Shown here: positions 17,274-25,879 of the stretch, one piece after another
How the letters are laid out: the number at the start of each line of letters is the position of its first letter
How positions within the stretch are numbered: the first letter of the stretch is position 1
NCBI GenBank assembly: GCA_044350805.1
Contig: JBILGU010000006.1
Coordinates: forward strand, 1 to 64,000
From: UBA6136 sp044350805
GTDB taxonomy: Bacteria > Pseudomonadota > Gammaproteobacteria > Methylococcales > Methylococcaceae
Direction of reading: 5' to 3'
Length of the DNA: 64,000 nt
Translations under genes and position numbers: made by a program
The notes under the pieces: generated by a model
What the model saw: only the letters and a program-made list of their open reading frames with translations
Databases searched by the model: none
Told to the model about the DNA's origin: nothing

Positions 17274-18050
17274 ATGTCGACATCGCCAGACACCCTTTCC
17301 CATCATTCCGTGCCTCGGCACGTTGCCATCATCATGGATGGCAACGGCCGTTGGGCCAAGCAGCGCTTTCTTCCCAGGCCCGCAGGCCACAGAGCCGGGG
17401 TTGGTGCTGTTCGAAAAACGGTCGAACACTGCATCGCAAAGGGAGTAGAGGTTCTCACTCTGTTTGCTTTCAGTAGTGAAAACTGGCGTCGGCCACAGCA
17501 GGAAGTCGCCCTCCTGATGCAGTTATTCATCGCCAGCCTCGAGCGAGAAACGGCCAAGTTGCATCGCAACGGGGTTCGGCTCAAGGTGATTGGAGAGCGG
17601 GAACAGTTTGCGCCGATCCTTCAGGAGCGTATCGCCGAAGCTGAGGCCATGACGGCGGAAAATTCACGGCTGACCTTGGTTATTGCAGCCAACTATGGCG
17701 GGCGCTGGGATATCGCACAGGCCTGCCGGCAATTGGCCAAGGATGCTGAGGCGGGCCTTCTCCAGAGTCAGGAGATTACCCCCGAAATGATTGGTGAAAG
17801 GCTGGCCATCGCTGACCTCCCCGAGCCTGACCTTTTTATCCGGACGGGTGGCGAGCAGCGCATCAGTAACTTTCTGCTCTGGCAACTTGCCTACGCAGAA
17901 CTTTACTTTACCCCGCTCCTCTGGCCGGACTTTGATGAAGTGGCCTTTGAAGAGGCGCTTGTAAGCTTTGCTAGTCGGCAGCGCCGGTTCGGTTATACCG
18001 GCGACCAGATCGAGAAACTCATTTCCAATACGAACAACCCATCCCGTTGA
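17274..18050 (+). CDS. uppS: Undecaprenyl diphosphate synthase
   Basis: A cis-prenyltransferase making undecaprenyl diphosphate, the lipid carrier for peptidoglycan and O-antigen. The 258-residue protein has the pyrophosphate-binding loop IIMDGNGRWAKQR, FAFSSENWRRP, and RTGGEQRISNFLLWQ with DLFI just before it. The frr-uppS-cdsA-dxr-rseP order is the classic envelope series. Confidence 0.98.
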   Translation: MSTSPDTLSHHSVPRHVAIIMDGNGRWAKQRFLPRPAGHRAGVGAVRKTVEHCIAKGVEVLTLFAFSSENWRRPQQEVALLMQLFIASLERETAKLHRNGVRLKVIGEREQFAPILQERIAEAEAMTAENSRLTLVIAANYGGRWDIAQACRQLAKDAEAGLLQSQEITPEMIGERLAIADLPEPDLFIRTGGEQRISNFLLWQLAYAELYFTPLLWPDFDEVAFEEALVSFASRQRRFGYTGDQIEKLISNTNNPSR

Positions 18051-18067
18051 CCCAAAAAGGCCATCCC

Positions 18068-19138
18068 ATGCTCAGAAATCGAATCATCACGGCATCCCTT
18101 TTGGCGCCGCTCATCATTGCCGCCATCCTGCTTCTGCCGCCGGATGGTTTTGCTCTGTTATGGGGTGTGATCATTCTGTTAGGGGCATGGGAATGGGCCA
18201 ATCTTGCCTCTCTTGAGGGTGGGCAAAGGATCGGATTTACAGCCGTCATTTTCGCGGTTCTAGTGGCTGCCCGCGTTTTTGCGATGGACTGGGCTCCCGG
18301 TGAACTGCCCAGCTGGCTCTATGCGGGAGCCGTCCTCTGGTGGGCGCTCTGGGGGGCAGCCTTCAGGCGCTCTTCGGAGACGCTCGCCAACCGAAAGTTC
18401 ACGGTTCTCTCCCGGGTACTGGCGGGCGCTTGGGTCCTGGTGACCGGCTGGGTCTTGATGGTCTGGCTGCGCCTCAATTTTTCCGCCTACCAAGTGCTTT
18501 ATCTCGTGCTCCTGATCTGGATTGCCGACATCGCGGCCTATTTCACGGGTAAGCAATGGGGCTTCACGAAGCTTATGGCGGCAATCAGCCCCGGAAAAAC
18601 CGTTGAAGGGGTCTACGGAGCGATGTTTGGTGCGATTTTCTTTGCACTCGCGATCGGGCTGGTGATGGGATTTGAAACCATGACTTTGATCGATTTTGTT
18701 TTCCTGTCGCTGATGACGGTCGCCTTCTCGGTCTGTGGTGACCTTTTTGAAAGCCTTGCCAAGCGGGTGCGCGGGGTCAAGGACAGTGGAGCCATCCTGC
18801 CGGGTCATGGGGGTGTTCTTGACCGCATCGATAGTCTTTTGGCCGGTGTCACGGTCTTTTACGCAGGATCCCTGTTGATCCCGATCTTTATTCAGTTCGG
18901 TGGCAGTCTTGAGCCGGAAATCATCCTCCCGTCCGAGGATGCACCCGCCCTGGAATCCTTTGTGCCGGACCATCATCACGATGGCCCAATGGAAGTCCCT
19001 TCTGATCATGACGAGGTGCCGCCTTCCGATGATGCCGTCGAGAGTGCTCCATCGCCGGATGCGGCTTCAAATACTCAACCCCCAGCGGTTGTCCCGACCC
19101 CTGCCCCTGCAGCCAAGAAGAAGGGAGCGACCCGATGA
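18068..19138 (+). CDS. cdsA: Phosphatidate cytidylyltransferase with long charged C-terminal tail
   Basis: Makes CDP-diacylglycerol for phospholipid synthesis. The ATG at 18068 begins MLRNRIITASLLAPL, the usual CdsA start; a TTG at 18047 is an alternative. The multi-pass membrane core ends with the signature KDSGAILPGHGGVLDRIDS and a last TM. After it there is an unusual tail of about 77 residues, rich in Pro, Asp, Glu and Ala with a DHHHD cluster and a KKK near the end; ordinary CdsA proteins of about 285 residues stop near the last TM. The stop overlaps the dxr start (ATGA). Confidence 0.95.
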   Translation: MLRNRIITASLLAPLIIAAILLLPPDGFALLWGVIILLGAWEWANLASLEGGQRIGFTAVIFAVLVAARVFAMDWAPGELPSWLYAGAVLWWALWGAAFRRSSETLANRKFTVLSRVLAGAWVLVTGWVLMVWLRLNFSAYQVLYLVLLIWIADIAAYFTGKQWGFTKLMAAISPGKTVEGVYGAMFGAIFFALAIGLVMGFETMTLIDFVFLSLMTVAFSVCGDLFESLAKRVRGVKDSGAILPGHGGVLDRIDSLLAGVTVFYAGSLLIPIFIQFGGSLEPEIILPSEDAPALESFVPDHHHDGPMEVPSDHDEVPPSDDAVESAPSPDAASNTQPPAVVPTPAPAAKKKGATR

Positions 19139-20316
19139 AAGGACTTTGCGTATTGGGATCGACCGGATCCATTGGGGTTAGCACTCTGGATGTAGCCGGT
19201 CGGCATCCGGATCAATATCGTGTGATCGCCCTGACGGCCAATGGCAATTGGGAGCGCCTTGCCGAGCAATGCGAGGCCTTCCGTCCTGCCTACGCGGTCA
19301 TGATCGATCCAGGCCAAGCCGACCGTTTGAAAGCTGCGCTGAAGGCCAAGGGCGTGACTGAGACGCAGGTCCTGACCGGAACCAAGGCGCTTGAAGAGGT
19401 CAGCACCCTGCCTGAGGTGGATTCGGTGATGGCGGCGATTGTCGGTGCAGCGGGATTGCTTCCGACATTGGCCGCTGCGCGTGCGGGTAAGACGATTCTT
19501 TTAGCCAATAAAGAAGCGCTGGTCATGTCAGGTCCCCTGTTCATGACGGCGGTGGTCAATTCAGGCGCCGCATTGCTCCCCATTGACAGTGAACACAACG
19601 CAATCTTCCAGTGCATGCCTGCGCAATATCGCGCAGGACACCAGGCATCGGAGGTGCGCCGCATTCTTTTAACCGCATCCGGTGGCCCCTTCCTACGCAA
19701 GGCCCTGAATGAACTCCACGACGTGACGCCCGATCAGGCGGTCGCCCATCCTAACTGGGTCATGGGGCGCAAAATCTCGGTTGATTCTGCGACTATGATG
19801 AACAAGGGGCTCGAATTGATTGAGGCCTGCCTTCTATTCAATACCCCGGCGGACAAGGTGCAGGTGGTGGTGCACCCTCAGAGTGTGATTCACTCGATGG
19901 TCGATTATGTCGATGGAACTGTGTTGGCCCAGATGGGATGCCCTGACATGCGAATTCCGATCGCTCACGCCATGGCATGGCCAGAGCGGTTTAGTTCCGG
20001 TGCGGAACCCTTGGATCTGTTTCAGGTCAAACGACTAGATTTTGAAGCGCCTGATTTTGAGCGCTTCCCCTGCTTGCAACGGGCCTACGACGCGGTGCGT
20101 GCAGGCGAATCCATGCCGGCCATTTTGAATGCGGCCAATGAGATTGCCGTAGCCTCCTTCCTCGATGGCCACATTCGCTTTACCGCGATTCCCGATGTCA
20201 TCAAATACGCCATGGACACGGTAGAGAATCTGAAAGCAACGGACATTGATGCTGTCCTTGAGGCCGATGCGGTCGCCCGTCGGGTTGCAGAAGCTTATAT
20301 CGCTCAATTGACCTAA
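19135..20316 (+). CDS. dxr: 1-deoxy-D-xylulose 5-phosphate reductoisomerase
   Basis: The second MEP-pathway step, making 2-C-methyl-D-erythritol 4-phosphate with NADPH. The 393-residue protein has the GSTGSIGVSTLDV nucleotide-binding start, LANKEALV, PIDSEHNAIFQC with the metal-binding Asp/Glu, and the SVDSATMMNKGLE block. It feeds UppS through isopentenyl diphosphate. Confidence 0.98.
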   Translation: MKGLCVLGSTGSIGVSTLDVAGRHPDQYRVIALTANGNWERLAEQCEAFRPAYAVMIDPGQADRLKAALKAKGVTETQVLTGTKALEEVSTLPEVDSVMAAIVGAAGLLPTLAAARAGKTILLANKEALVMSGPLFMTAVVNSGAALLPIDSEHNAIFQCMPAQYRAGHQASEVRRILLTASGGPFLRKALNELHDVTPDQAVAHPNWVMGRKISVDSATMMNKGLELIEACLLFNTPADKVQVVVHPQSVIHSMVDYVDGTVLAQMGCPDMRIPIAHAMAWPERFSSGAEPLDLFQVKRLDFEAPDFERFPCLQRAYDAVRAGESMPAILNAANEIAVASFLDGHIRFTAIPDVIKYAMDTVENLKATDIDAVLEADAVARRVAEAYIAQLT

Positions 20317-20339
20317 TCATTGGAGTTCATGCTCACCTG

Positions 20340-21776
20340 ATGTCCTCACTTCCACATACCCTTTTTTATTTCGCGCTGGCGCTCGTTGTTCTCATCGCAG
20401 TTCATGAGTTCGGTCACTATTGGGTAGCGCGCAAATTGGGGGTCAAGGTACTGAGGTTTTCCCTTGGTTTTGGCAAGGTGATCTGGCGGCATCAGAAATC
20501 GCCCGATGACACTGAATTCACGCTCTCTCTATTGCCTCTCGGGGGCTATGTGCGAATGGTGGATGAGCGGGAGGGTCCGGTGGAAACCCGAGACCTTGCT
20601 GTCGCATTCAATCGAAAACCCGTGGCCTCACGCGCTGCCATCGTGGTTGCGGGGCCTTTATTCAACTTGCTTCTGGCCGTGCTGGTGTACTGGATCACCT
20701 TTATGTGGGGTGAGACCGGGAGTCGCCCGATCGTCGGTAAGGTCGATCCTCTTAGCGTTGCAGGTCAAGCGGGTTTTGAGCCGGGCGACGAGATTCGTTC
20801 CGTTGACGGGAGAACGACACCCACTTGGCCTTTGGCGATCGGGGCGATCCTGGAGCGAGTGATTGAGGAAGAGGCCATTTCGGTCGAGGTGGTTTCTCCG
20901 GATGGTGCGGTCCATGAAAAGAGGCTCTCACTCCCGAATGCAAGCCTTGAAAACCCCGAAAAGGTGATCAACTCCCTGGGCTTGAAGCCCTTTGAGGTTC
21001 CCCTCCTGCCTGTGATTGAAAAAGCAGAGCCAGGCAGTCCGGCAGAAAAAGCCGGTCTTTTGCCCGGTGATCGCATCCTGAAGGCCGATGGGAAAGCGAT
21101 CAAGGATTGGCGCGAGTGGGCAGAGCTGGTTCGCGCTCGGCCGGAGACTCCCATCGAAGTGCTGATCGATCGCGGTGGAGTTGAATTAAACTTAACCGCG
21201 ACTCCCGCCGCAACGTATCCCGATGCCCAAAACCAGGGGGAGGGTCTGGTTCGAAAGATGATTCGCCGCATGGCCGGGCAGGAATCTCCCGAGATCAAGC
21301 CCTCCACACCGCCAGTCGGGCGAGTCGGTGCGCAGGTCCGAGTGCCCGAGGATCTTTTTAAAGAAGTTGAGGTCGAGTATCGCCTGGGTCCGTGGGATGC
21401 ATTGCTTGCAGCAATCGAAAGAACCACGGATTACGCCATGGCCACGTTCAAGATCGCAGGGCGCATGGTAGTCGGGCGTGCGGCGGTCGATAATTTAAGC
21501 GGGCCGATCAGTATTGCTCAATTGGCAGGACGCTCTGCGAGCCTTGGATTTGATCATTTTCTGAGATTTTTGGCGCTGGTGAGTATCAGTCTTGGGGTCT
21601 TGAATCTGTTACCGATTCCCGTTTTGGATGGCGGGCATCTCGTTTTCTTTGGGATCGAGGCGCTCAGGGGCAGGCCTCTGTCTGATCAGACCCAGATGCG
21701 TCTTCAGCAAATTGGAATGACGATCCTGATGAGTTTGATGTTGTTGGGACTCTATCTGGATGTAGGCAGGCTTTGA
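20340..21776 (+). CDS. rseP: Site-2 zinc metalloprotease RseP
   Basis: Cleaves anti-sigma factor RseA within the membrane, releasing RpoE (encoded at 47513-48085). The zinc site HEFGH is at residues 22-26 in TM1, and the second catalytic LDGGH motif is near the C-terminus. Two PDZ domains lie between, as usual. At 478 residues it is slightly longer than E. coli RseP (450), with extra Gln/Glu/Lys-rich sequence between the second PDZ and the next TM. Unlike many proteobacteria, bamA, skp, lpxD and fabZ do not follow. Confidence 0.97.
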   Translation: MSSLPHTLFYFALALVVLIAVHEFGHYWVARKLGVKVLRFSLGFGKVIWRHQKSPDDTEFTLSLLPLGGYVRMVDEREGPVETRDLAVAFNRKPVASRAAIVVAGPLFNLLLAVLVYWITFMWGETGSRPIVGKVDPLSVAGQAGFEPGDEIRSVDGRTTPTWPLAIGAILERVIEEEAISVEVVSPDGAVHEKRLSLPNASLENPEKVINSLGLKPFEVPLLPVIEKAEPGSPAEKAGLLPGDRILKADGKAIKDWREWAELVRARPETPIEVLIDRGGVELNLTATPAATYPDAQNQGEGLVRKMIRRMAGQESPEIKPSTPPVGRVGAQVRVPEDLFKEVEVEYRLGPWDALLAAIERTTDYAMATFKIAGRMVVGRAAVDNLSGPISIAQLAGRSASLGFDHFLRFLALVSISLGVLNLLPIPVLDGGHLVFFGIEALRGRPLSDQTQMRLQQIGMTILMSLMLLGLYLDVGRL

Positions 21777-21793
21777 ATCTTTACGAGGAATAC

Positions 21794-22540
21794 ATGAACT
21801 ATCTGATACTTGGGGCGATTTCAGCGCTCACTCTGTTCACCGGGGCGGCTTCAGCCGACACTAAGGCTGTTGAAGCGGCACTGAAGCAGGAATTGCCCAC
21901 CATTAAGCCCGATAGCATTTCGGAGTCCCCCGTCAAAGGCCTCTATGAGGTGGTCGTTGGTGCGCGACTTTTCTACGTCTCAGAGGACGGAAAATTTTTG
22001 ATTCATGGCTCGGTCATGGATCTAAAAACTCGGGAAGATCTCAGCGATCGTCGCTTAGGCTCTATTCGACTGAAGGCCCTGGAGAAGGTGGGTCTTGAGA
22101 ACATGATTGTCTTCAAGCCTAAGATTCAAAAGCATTTCATCTATGTCTTTACGGACATTGATTGTGGCTATTGTCGCAAGCTGCATTCGCAGGTTGAAGA
22201 TTACCTGCGTGAAGGCATTGAGGTGCGTTATCTCTTCTTCCCGCGCGCAGGAAAGGACAGCGATTCCTACCACAAAGCGGTCACCGTCTGGTGCGCAAAG
22301 GATCGAAATGCTGCGCTGACGCGCGCCAAGAATGGCGAGAATTTCACCCAGAAAACCTGTAAAAACCCCGTCGACGAACACATGGCGCTCGCTCAGGCCA
22401 TGGGTGCCAATGGCACGCCGATGATCGTGACGGACAAGGGTATCGTCATTCCAGGGTATGTCCCTGCGAAGGAACTGGTCAAGGAGTTGGATGGCCTCTC
22501 TGAGGCGGCGGGATCCGAGCCTAAGGCGGATTCGAAATAA
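21794..22540 (+). CDS. dsbC: Periplasmic thiol:disulfide isomerase DsbC
   Basis: Corrects wrong disulfide bonds. The ATG at 21794 is favoured by GAGG six nucleotides upstream; it begins MNYLILGAISALTL, a signal peptide. The N-terminal dimerisation domain (SPVKGLYEVVVGARLFYVS) is followed by a thioredoxin domain with CGYC at residues 124-127 and a cis-Pro loop NGTPMIV. Length about 248, typical. It follows rseP directly, placing a periplasmic folding factor in the envelope operon, and is convergent with mutS. Confidence 0.96.
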   Translation: MNYLILGAISALTLFTGAASADTKAVEAALKQELPTIKPDSISESPVKGLYEVVVGARLFYVSEDGKFLIHGSVMDLKTREDLSDRRLGSIRLKALEKVGLENMIVFKPKIQKHFIYVFTDIDCGYCRKLHSQVEDYLREGIEVRYLFFPRAGKDSDSYHKAVTVWCAKDRNAALTRAKNGENFTQKTCKNPVDEHMALAQAMGANGTPMIVTDKGIVIPGYVPAKELVKELDGLSEAAGSEPKADSK

Positions 22541-22558
22541 GCTTCGGGCAAGGAAGCT
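22540..22558. other. Small inverted repeat between convergent dsbC and mutS
   Basis: AGCTTC (22540-22545) and GAAGCT (22553-22558) form a 6-bp stem in the convergent gap. It has no T-run and is listed only because it is the sole structure between the genes. Confidence 0.25.
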
Positions 22559-25191
22559 CAGAGCGGCTTTCTTGCCAACTTCAATTGGAAGAGTAGATCG
22601 AGCGCCTCTCTTGGCGTGACGGTATCCGGGTCGATGGCATCCAAAAGCTCAAGAGCAGGGTTGGGTGCCTGACTTTCAAATAGATCCAGTTGCCGAAGTC
22701 CTGGGCGCTGCCCTTGTTCCTGCGCGGTTTTTCGTTCCAGGGAAACCAGCTTTTCTCGCGCCCGCCGAAGGACCGTTTTAGGGACGCCGGCAAGGGCTGC
22801 AACTTCAAGTCCATAGCTTTGATTGGCGGGGCCCTCCTTGACGGCATGAAGAAATACCACGCCGTTCTGGTGCTCCACAGCATCAAGATGCACGTTGTCG
22901 ACTTCAGGGAATTCGTCCGCAAGGGTAATCAGCTCAAAGTAGTGGGTCGCGAACAGGGTCATGGCCCCGGTCACCCGCGCCAGATGTTCGGCACTGGCAA
23001 AAGCGAGCGACAGACCATCAAAGGTACTGGTGCCTCGGCCAATTTCATCCATGAGCACCAGGCTACTCGCGGTCGCATGATGGAGGATATTTGCGGTTTC
23101 GGTCATCTCGACCATGAAGGTCGATCGTCCGCTGGCAAGGTCATCCGATGCCCCGATTCGGGTAAAGATCCGATCGATCGGTCCCATCACTGCGCGCTCT
23201 GCAGGGATATGGCTTCCAATATGTGCAAGGAGCACGATCACGGCAGCTTGACGCATATAGGTGGATTTCCCGCCCATATTGGGGCCGGTGATCACCAACA
23301 TTCGCCGTTGATCGTTCAGAACCAGATCATTGGGGACAAAGGGATCTTTCAGAACGCTTTCGACAACCGGGTGCCGTCCGGCGAGAATCTGGAGGCCGGG
23401 CTCCTCGCTCAGTTCAGGTCGCGTCCACTGAAGTTTGTCCGATCGGTGAGCGAAATTGCAGAGAACATCCAGGGTTGCAAGGCCTTCCCCAAGGGTTTTC
23501 AGGTCATAAATCTCTGTTCCCAGACGATCCAGGAGCTCTTCCCAGAGGGCTTTTTCGAAAGCCAGAGCCCGTTCCTTCGCACCCAGAATCTTGTCTTCAA
23601 ATTGCTTGAGTTCGGGGGTGATATACCGCTCGACGCCCTTAAGCGTCTGGCGTCGAACGTATTCGACGGGCACCTTTTCGGCCTGAAGCCTTGAGCATTC
23701 AAGATAGAAGCCTTGCACTCGGTTGAATCCGACCTTGAGATTAGAAATCCCAGTTCTCTCTCGTTCCCGTTGCTCAAGATCAAGAAGGTACTGATCATGG
23801 TTCAGGCTGAGTTGACGCAATTCGTCGAGCTCCACATGGTAGCCTTCGGCAATCACGCCGCCATCACGAATCAGCATCGGAGGATTTTCGACGATGGCTC
23901 GGGCGAGGAGTTCCAGTAGGGCAGGCCGTGGCTTCAAGGCTTCGGCAAGATGAGCCAGAAGCGGGCTTTCCGTGGATTCAAGTGCACTTTTGAGTCTGGG
24001 TAGTGCCTCAAGGGTCATGCGCAGCATGGCCAGGTCCCGAGGCCTTGCGGAGCGCAATGCAATCCGGGAAGCGATGCGCTCGACGTCACCTACAGCATGC
24101 AAGTCTTCCCGCAGACGATTGAACTGACGTTCTTCCAAAAGGATCGCCACGGCATCGTGCCGGGCTTCGATCAGCTGACGATCCCTTAAGGGTTGGTGGA
24201 GCCAGCGTCTGAGCAGTCGCCCCCCCATGGCGGTGACAGTTCGGTCGAGGACGCCAAAGAGGGTGAAATCGAGGCGTCCGGAGGGGTGAAAATCGAGTTC
24301 CAGGTTTCGTCGGCTGGCGGCATCCAGGACGATGGTTGTGTCCTGGTTCTCCATCCGCATCCCCTGGATATGAGGAAGGGCCGATTGTTGGGTTTCCTTA
24401 ACGTATTGCAGCAGGGCACCGGCCGCCCCCAAGACTTCAGGGTGGTTTTCGCACTCAAACGCCGTCAGGTCTTTGACGGCAAACTGACGCTGCAAGGTGA
24501 CGCGAGCACTGGCGGGATCGAAGTGCCAAGCCGCCCGTCTGACCAAGCCCTTTCGTTCCATCAGGAAGGCAGGCAGGGGAAAGTCTTCGCTGACCAGAAG
24601 TTCAGCCGGGTCCAAGCGCTCGAGCTCAGATTGCAAAGCCGCAAGAGATGCTATGGTTTCACCAATGAATCGGCCACCGGCCAGGTCCAGAATCGCGAGG
24701 CCCAGAGACTTGTTGACGCAGGCCAGGGCAATCAGAAGGTTATCGCGCCGCTCCTCAAGAAGGGCTTCCTCGGTCACAGTGCCCGGGGTTAGAACACGGA
24801 GCACGCGTCGCTCAACGGGGCCTTTGGCTGTCTGCGGATCGCCAACCTGTTCACAGATGGCCACAGACTCCCCGGCGCGAATCAATTTGGCGAGATAGCC
24901 CTCGGCGGCGTGATAGGGGACGCCGGCCATCGGGATGGGGGCTCCGGCCGATTCCCCCCGGGCCGTCAGCGTGATGTCGAGCAGTCGAGAGGCTTTTTTG
25001 GCATCCTCATAGAACAGTTCGTAAAAATCACCCATGCGAAAAAACACCAATCGGTCAGGGTGCTCGGCCTTGATCGACAGGTACTGCTGCATCAGGGGGG
25101 TATGTTTGGCCTCGGACGTTTCTTGCATCGGGGTGGCGTCTTGTATCTGAGGGGGATGCGCTTTTGGGTCAGGCACATCGGAATAGGACAT
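22558..25191 (-). CDS. mutS: DNA mismatch recognition ATPase MutS
   Basis: About 877 residues from the ATG at 25191, chosen because a longer start at 25218 would overlap the divergent pncC. The mismatch-recognition FFRMGDFYELFYEDA block contains the Phe-x-Glu wedge. The Walker A ITGPNMGGKSTYMRQ, LVLMDEIGRGTSTFDG Walker B, and ATHYFEL segments are intact. No strong ribosome-binding site precedes the ATG. Only 17 bp separate the mutS and pncC start codons. Confidence 0.97.
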   Translation of the reverse strand: MSYSDVPDPKAHPPQIQDATPMQETSEAKHTPLMQQYLSIKAEHPDRLVFFRMGDFYELFYEDAKKASRLLDITLTARGESAGAPIPMAGVPYHAAEGYLAKLIRAGESVAICEQVGDPQTAKGPVERRVLRVLTPGTVTEEALLEERRDNLLIALACVNKSLGLAILDLAGGRFIGETIASLAALQSELERLDPAELLVSEDFPLPAFLMERKGLVRRAAWHFDPASARVTLQRQFAVKDLTAFECENHPEVLGAAGALLQYVKETQQSALPHIQGMRMENQDTTIVLDAASRRNLELDFHPSGRLDFTLFGVLDRTVTAMGGRLLRRWLHQPLRDRQLIEARHDAVAILLEERQFNRLREDLHAVGDVERIASRIALRSARPRDLAMLRMTLEALPRLKSALESTESPLLAHLAEALKPRPALLELLARAIVENPPMLIRDGGVIAEGYHVELDELRQLSLNHDQYLLDLEQRERERTGISNLKVGFNRVQGFYLECSRLQAEKVPVEYVRRQTLKGVERYITPELKQFEDKILGAKERALAFEKALWEELLDRLGTEIYDLKTLGEGLATLDVLCNFAHRSDKLQWTRPELSEEPGLQILAGRHPVVESVLKDPFVPNDLVLNDQRRMLVITGPNMGGKSTYMRQAAVIVLLAHIGSHIPAERAVMGPIDRIFTRIGASDDLASGRSTFMVEMTETANILHHATASSLVLMDEIGRGTSTFDGLSLAFASAEHLARVTGAMTLFATHYFELITLADEFPEVDNVHLDAVEHQNGVVFLHAVKEGPANQSYGLEVAALAGVPKTVLRRAREKLVSLERKTAQEQGQRPGLRQLDLFESQAPNPALELLDAIDPDTVTPREALDLLFQLKLARKPL

Positions 25192-25208
25192 TGTAAGGGG
25201 GTCGCGCC

Positions 25209-25721
25209 ATGTCAGCACAGAGAGATCTAGAACTAAAGGCGGCCCGTCTCGGGTCTTTGTTGGAGGCGGCAGGCCAGACTCTGGTGACGGCCGAATCGTG
25301 CACCGGAGGGGGGGTTGCTCAGGCCGTCACAGCCATTGCAGGGAGTTCGGCATGGTTTGATCGGGGGTTCGTCACCTATAGCAATGCCGCCAAAACAGAG
25401 ATGCTCAATGTGGCCTCAGATGTGATTGAGCGACATGGAGCCGTCAGTGAGGACGTGGTGAAGGCGATGACCGAGGGAGCCTTGGCGGCATCCACTGCGG
25501 ATTGGGCCATTGCCGTGAGTGGCATTGCAGGGCCGGGTGGCGGAAGTGTCGCAAAGCCCGTGGGAACCGTTTGGTTGGCATGGCAGCAGCGGGGGTCTGC
25601 GCCTTTTGCTGAGTGTTCCTTGTTTGGAGGTGATCGGGCGTTAGTTCGTGAGCAGGCTGTCGAGCGTGCACTGGAGGTGCTGGCACGATTGCTTGAGATT
25701 CAGGGGTTTAAAGGGGATTGA
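25209..25721 (+). CDS. pncC: Nicotinamide-nucleotide amidohydrolase (CinA C-terminal-type)
   Basis: Deamidates nicotinamide mononucleotide to nicotinic acid mononucleotide, recycling pyridine nucleotides. The stand-alone 170-residue domain has ESCTGGGVAQAVTAIAGSS with the catalytic Ser, YSNAAKTEML, and AVSGIAGPGGG. A purine-rich AAGGGGG precedes the ATG. The location beside recA is the usual cinA-recA pairing. Confidence 0.95.
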   Translation: MSAQRDLELKAARLGSLLEAAGQTLVTAESCTGGGVAQAVTAIAGSSAWFDRGFVTYSNAAKTEMLNVASDVIERHGAVSEDVVKAMTEGALAASTADWAIAVSGIAGPGGGSVAKPVGTVWLAWQQRGSAPFAECSLFGGDRALVREQAVERALEVLARLLEIQGFKGD

Positions 25722-25729
25722 GCATCAGC

Positions 25730-25758
25730 TTGAGACGTGTGTTAGCATAAGCTATATG
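25730..25758 (+). promoter_or_regulatory. Candidate sigma70 promoter for recA
   Basis: TTGAGA (25730-25735), 17-bp spacer, TATATG (25753-25758). It lies about 120 bp upstream of the recA ATG. No CTG-N10-CAG-like LexA box was seen in this gap, although a diverged or different operator cannot be excluded by eye. Confidence 0.5.
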
Positions 25759-25879
25759 TCCGGGGTCTTTCCCGGTCTGGAGATGCAGCCTTCAGGGGAC
25801 GGTTTTCCATGCGGAAAGCGGGTGTACCCGTCAACCGGGGCTGTGAGATAATCACCCGCTTGATGGAGCCTGAAGTCTG

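Noticed and set aside
25722..25879. LexA box upstream of recA
   Set aside because: No CTG-N10-CAG or near match by eye; only promoter-like hexamers and small inverted repeats.
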